Source: Clostridia bacterium (lineage in GTDB: Bacteria; Bacillota_A; Clostridia; Lachnospirales; Lachnospiraceae). Taken from it: a stretch of DNA of 6,972 nt. Shown here in pieces: positions 4,345 to 6,972 of this stretch. The notes under the pieces were generated by a model. That model was not told the origin of the DNA and made no database searches. It saw nothing but the letters and a program-made list of their open reading frames with translations. The stretch covers positions 1 through 6,972 of the forward strand of contig JAAYYM010000221.1 of NCBI GenBank assembly GCA_012515365.1. Direction: 5' to 3'. The first letter of the stretch is position 1; every line of letters begins with the position of its first letter. The position numbers were made by a program, and so were the translations under genes.

Positions 4345-6228
4345 TTAAAAGTCAACATTAATGCTAGGTATGACATTACCTTTTATATAAGAGCAGCCCA
4401 TTTCCATTGCCAGTCTTTTGGCCTGATCGGTATCTGCACCACTGATTACGATATCAATCTGCAATTCATTCAGCATGTCAATACTGTTTTTCAAAACCTT
4501 CCTTGCACGTTCATCTACCAGTGCCGTCGCAAATACATCCTTTGTGATTTCAATCCGTGAAAACGGAAGCTCATATACATAGGAAATATTAGAATAACCG
4601 GTTCCATAATTACCAAGCGAAAACGTCACACCTGCATCAACCATCACATCCATCATATGTTTAAGCTCTGCCTGCGATTCCATGGCTTCATCTTCAAGAA
4701 TCCGTAGAATAACTGCTCCTGGTCTGATATGATATTCCTTAAGAATCCACTTCACTTCATTCAGAAATTCTCTCTGCATGCACACAAAAACCGACACATT
4801 GATTTCTGCAAATTGAATTTGATGTTTCGCAGCAGCCTCTGTTGTCAATAGTGAACATGCCTTTCTGAACAGATAAATTCCAACCCTGAAAGCCAGCTGT
4901 GGATCAGCAAGGACAAGCTCTGATTCTTCCGAAAGTAAATAGGTCTTGTCCTCTGACAGAATCTTTAAATCAATCTCTACGCCCTCTATTCGATCATTTC
5001 GAACAGAATAAATCCCCTGATTATAATCTTCAAACTTAGAATATTCTATGGCATCCTGTATCTTCTGTTCTAACTCTGCTCTTGCTTTTCTTTGTGAAAT
5101 ATTTAATGAAAATACAGTCATCCTCTTATTTGTATGATGCTCTGCGCTGATATACTCAAATAAATCCAAGACCTCTTCCACATTTGCCGCATCCTCCGGA
5201 AGATTAATACGACAGATATGAACCGACATCATCATTGTTGTCCCATTCACTGTAAAAGGCTGATCAAAGCGCGCCTCAATCAAATCCATGAAATGCAGAA
5301 TATCCTCTTCTGTCTTGTTATGCAAAACAGCACTGAACCCTGCTTCAGTAGTATGATAAATAACTGCGTCCTTTTCAAGTGAATTTAAAAATTGACCAAG
5401 TGCTGTAAGAATCCATGTACATTGCTTGACTCCAATGCTCTTTTTCAAAAAATCAAAATCATCAAGCTCTATGATCACCATTGCAAACGGTTCTACCGAC
5501 ATATAGTCCAGTTTCATCATAGATACAAAGGTTTTCTTATTATATACATTTAGATTTGTATCGATTTCAAGAAATGGATTTTGAATGGTAAAGAACACAA
5601 TATACAGACAGATCACCATTGCAAAGCTCTGTGTGAGCTCCCCTGGGAAAGTCATCTGAATGGTCATTCCCAATGTTGAAATGCATGTTATGATCACGAT
5701 CACAATTCTATTTTCAAGAGAAATATAATGTTTGATTTTCCAAAGAAAGCATGCAGCAATCATAAGATAGGAGATGGCAATCAGTACTGCTGCCATCTGT
5801 CCATTGCCACGTATGTAAGTACCATCGTCGCTATAGTAAAATATAAGATGTGTATAGTAAGTCGTGCAAACCAGCACGGTTTCCAGAAGCATAGGAATCA
5901 AAATAATAAAACGTTTACTAAGCTCAAGACTCGTCCACGTCTTTGTATAGCCATAGACATAAACCAAAACGAGCATAGCTTCTCCTACCTGTACAATATA
6001 GCATAGGCCTGAAGTCATATATTTAATCCAGTTTGGAATCGCAGCTCCGGCATTAATTGCAGTAGCATCCAGAATGTCACAGGTCGTACAGATAACTGCA
6101 CCTATAATCAGCGCAACAAAAAGACGATTCTGATAACTCGGAATCCTCTTTTTCATTCCATACAATAAAAGAATCAGGACCAACAGCACAACAGCTGCTA
6201 TATCATAACATATATTGTACGTTACCAT
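4345..6228 (-). CDS. Pseudo-phosphodiesterase paralog (7TM, degenerate GGDEF, inactive EAL)
   Basis: The 627-aa protein is a diverged sister of the downstream gene. The N-termini align (TYxIxxD-AAV, KKRxP), each has about seven membrane spans (here roughly 8-23, 35-53, 70-93, 106-124, 144-164, 173-192, 199-215), and the domain order is the same. The GGDEF site reads TEAGF (294-298), although the upstream LDDF segment (255-258) survives. In the EAL region (about 390-627), Gln404, Glu418 and Asn477 remain. The other catalytic positions have changed: Glu to Arg509, Asp-Asp to Gly539-Asn540, Lys to Glu560, Glu to Ser596, Glu to Asp599, Gln to Lys616. The EAL triplet reads EID. The fold motif YGTGYSN is kept. 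The C-terminus is about 15 residues shorter, lacking the final helix. The frame is intact, so this is a selected pseudoenzyme rather than a decaying gene. Start: AAAGGAGT (6233-6240), overlapping the MaoC stop. Confidence 0.9.
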   Translation of the reverse strand: MVTYNICYDIAAVVLLVLILLLYGMKKRIPSYQNRLFVALIIGAVICTTCDILDATAINAGAAIPNWIKYMTSGLCYIVQVGEAMLVLVYVYGYTKTWTSLELSKRFIILIPMLLETVLVCTTYYTHLIFYYSDDGTYIRGNGQMAAVLIAISYLMIAACFLWKIKHYISLENRIVIVIITCISTLGMTIQMTFPGELTQSFAMVICLYIVFFTIQNPFLEIDTNLNVYNKKTFVSMMKLDYMSVEPFAMVIIELDDFDFLKKSIGVKQCTWILTALGQFLNSLEKDAVIYHTTEAGFSAVLHNKTEEDILHFMDLIEARFDQPFTVNGTTMMMSVHICRINLPEDAANVEEVLDLFEYISAEHHTNKRMTVFSLNISQRKARAELEQKIQDAIEYSKFEDYNQGIYSVRNDRIEGVEIDLKILSEDKTYLLSEESELVLADPQLAFRVGIYLFRKACSLLTTEAAAKHQIQFAEINVSVFVCMQREFLNEVKWILKEYHIRPGAVILRILEDEAMESQAELKHMMDVMVDAGVTFSLGNYGTGYSNISYVYELPFSRIEITKDVFATALVDERARKVLKNSIDMLNELQIDIVISGADTDQAKRLAMEMGCSYIKGNVIPSINVDF

Positions 6229-6238
6229 ATGTACTCCT

Positions 6239-6652
6239 TTAAATAAGTCCGATCTGCATTTCTGCTTTAGATACTTTCTGACCAGCCTGATTAGTAATAA
6301 AAGCCTTTACGGTAATCATTTGAAAGGTATCGTTTTTTTCTATCACTTCTCCTGTCACACTCAACTCATCACCGATCAACACAGGTTTCAAAAATTTAGT
6401 TTGAATTTTATGGATCAGACTTTTCTCACCCGGCAGCCATACTCCAGCCAGCGTAGAATAATAAGAAGCTGTAAGCATGCCATATACCACACATCCTGAA
6501 TATCCTTTTTGCTTTGCATAATCCGGATCACAATGCAACGGATTGCAGTCTCCCGTAATTGCTAAAAAGGCCTTTTGATCTTCACTCGTCACTTTGACAT
6601 GAAAAGTTTCTTTTTGTCCGATTTTGATCTCTTCAAATGTATATTGCTTCAT
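6239..6652 (-). CDS. MaoC-family (hot-dog) enoyl hydratase/dehydratase
   Basis: This is a 137-aa single-domain hot-dog protein. Residues 33-42 (TGDCNPLHCD) match the hydratase-2 motif G-D-x-N-P-x-H-x-D, with Asp35 and His40 as the catalytic pair that adds or removes water at (R)-3-hydroxyacyl/enoyl thioesters. The size matches short PhaJ/MaoC-type enzymes. Its neighbour is an acyl carrier protein 10 nt upstream, so the substrate is probably ACP-bound rather than CoA-bound; that is inference. The start is set by AAGGAGT, whose first bases are the ACP stop codon, and its own stop lies in the next gene's Shine-Dalgarno sequence. Likely pathways are fatty-acyl, polyketide-like or surface-glycan acyl modification; the missing upstream genes would decide. 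The enzyme class is secure, the pathway is not. Confidence 0.93.
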   Translation of the reverse strand: MKQYTFEEIKIGQKETFHVKVTSEDQKAFLAITGDCNPLHCDPDYAKQKGYSGCVVYGMLTASYYSTLAGVWLPGEKSLIHKIQTKFLKPVLIGDELSVTGEVIEKNDTFQMITVKAFITNQAGQKVSKAEMQIGLI

Positions 6653-6662
6653 TGGATACTCC

Positions 6663-6908
6663 TTAAGCTGACATTTTTCTCATGATCAGATCGATCATTT
6701 CTCCGACGTTCTCAAGTTTATTAACTTCTTTAATATCAAACTTCATAGAAAATTCTTTTTCCATTGCTACGATCAGGCTGATATGTTCTAGAGAATCCCA
6801 ATCCTCAATATCTTCTGAATTCGTTTCATTTTCTATGATTAAATCTTCGTCATCGAATACATCCCTAAAGATTTCCTGCACTTTATTCATCACTGCTTCT
6901 CTGGTCAT
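6663..6908 (-). CDS. Acyl carrier protein
   Basis: This is an 81-aa acidic helical protein with the phosphopantetheine site WDSLEH. Ser39 would carry the prosthetic arm that holds acyl intermediates as thioesters. The rest fits a carrier protein: an amphipathic first helix (VMNKVQEIFRDVF), an acidic loop (about 19-38), helix 2 after the serine (LEHISLIVAMEKEF), and a closing helix at the C-terminus. Trp37 before DSL, and DSLE rather than DSLD, are more typical of carriers dedicated to a side pathway, such as glycan or secondary acyl clusters, than of the fatty-acid AcpP. Upstream in-frame ATGs at 6929 and 6917 exist, but AAAGGAA (6917-6923) is 8 nt from the ATG at 6908. It is coupled to MaoC. 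Its synthetase or ligase partner is not in the window. Confidence 0.93.
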   Translation of the reverse strand: MTREAVMNKVQEIFRDVFDDEDLIIENETNSEDIEDWDSLEHISLIVAMEKEFSMKFDIKEVNKLENVGEMIDLIMRKMSA

Positions 6909-6916
6909 TTTATACA

Positions 6917-6923
6917 TTCCTTT
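6917..6923 (-). promoter_or_regulatory. Ribosome binding site deciding the ACP start
   Basis: AAAGGAA on the minus strand is 8 nt before the ATG at 6908-6906. The in-frame ATGs at 6929 and 6917 lie before or on this site and lack a purine-rich sequence at the right distance, so they are unlikely starts. Confidence 0.6.
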
Positions 6924-6972
6924 ATTCAATCTGTCTTATTTTCTATATTTCTAAATAAAAATTTCAAAAAAC

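Noticed and set aside
4135..4560. Plus-strand open frame of 141 codons opposite the EAL genes
   Set aside because: It spans the end of one confident gene and the start of another on the opposite strand, shows no recognisable domain and is Cys/Tyr-rich in the way antisense frames often are.
6682..6954. Plus-strand open frame of 90 codons opposite the ACP gene
   Set aside because: It is an antisense shadow of a clear ACP; the Ser/Ile-rich composition arises from the reverse complement of Glu/Asp-rich coding sequence.
6909..6972. Promoter upstream of the ACP gene
   Set aside because: A TTGAAA -35-like hexamer (6962-6967) exists, but no convincing -10 box lies at 16-18 bp, and the window ends too soon to tell whether an upstream gene continues the operon.
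1..6972. CRISPR arrays, insertion sequences, tRNA or rRNA genes, phage or toxin-antitoxin modules
   Set aside because: I saw no regular repeat-spacer pattern, transposase motifs, long terminal repeats or tRNA-like cloverleaf sequences; the gene content is chromosomal and co-directional.

Overview
The window looks like chromosomal DNA from a low-GC, Gram-positive anaerobe of the Clostridia, most likely a Lachnospiraceae-type bacterium. The evidence is strong AGGAGG-type ribosome binding sites, AT-rich intergenic DNA, an rpsF-ssb-rpsR cluster with a DUF951 gene just upstream, a zinc-binding (C+) type S18, and large 7TM-GGDEF-EAL proteins. This assignment comes from sequence character and was not checked by a search. 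Every gene I can support is on the minus strand, so transcription runs from high to low coordinates.

Layout in order of transcription. (1) 6908-6239: an acyl carrier protein and a MaoC-type hydratase/dehydratase, 10 nt apart. They look like the end of a longer acyl-modification or lipid/glycan operon that begins outside the window. (2) 6228-2383: two paralogous membrane proteins of 627 and 642 aa, each with about seven membrane spans, a GGDEF-like domain that has lost its signature, and an EAL domain. The downstream copy keeps the full set of c-di-GMP phosphodiesterase residues. The upstream copy has lost nearly all of them but keeps the fold. (3) 2345-1623: a complete sirtuin (NAD-dependent protein deacylase). 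(4) 1600-1421: a small DUF951 protein. (5) 1288-224: the ribosomal/replication cluster rpsF-ssb-rpsR, with its own candidate promoter and a leader hairpin. (6) 223-1: a 185-nt regulatory region with two candidate promoters, an A-rich UP-like tract and repeated TGTACYA elements, followed by the first 12 codons of another minus-strand gene with an excellent ribosome binding site.

How the parts may work together. Gaps from the ACP gene to DUF951 are only 10-37 nt, and twice the stop codon lies inside the next gene's Shine-Dalgarno sequence, so acyl metabolism, both EAL proteins, the sirtuin and DUF951 may share one transcript. The most interesting element is the tandem EAL pair: an apparently active c-di-GMP phosphodiesterase beside a pseudo-phosphodiesterase with the same membrane architecture, translationally coupled to an ACP/MaoC pair. 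I suggest a two-subunit membrane receptor in which the dead subunit senses or regulates and the live one degrades c-di-GMP, tied to a surface acyl or glycan modification pathway. The motifs are visible directly; the joint function is inference.
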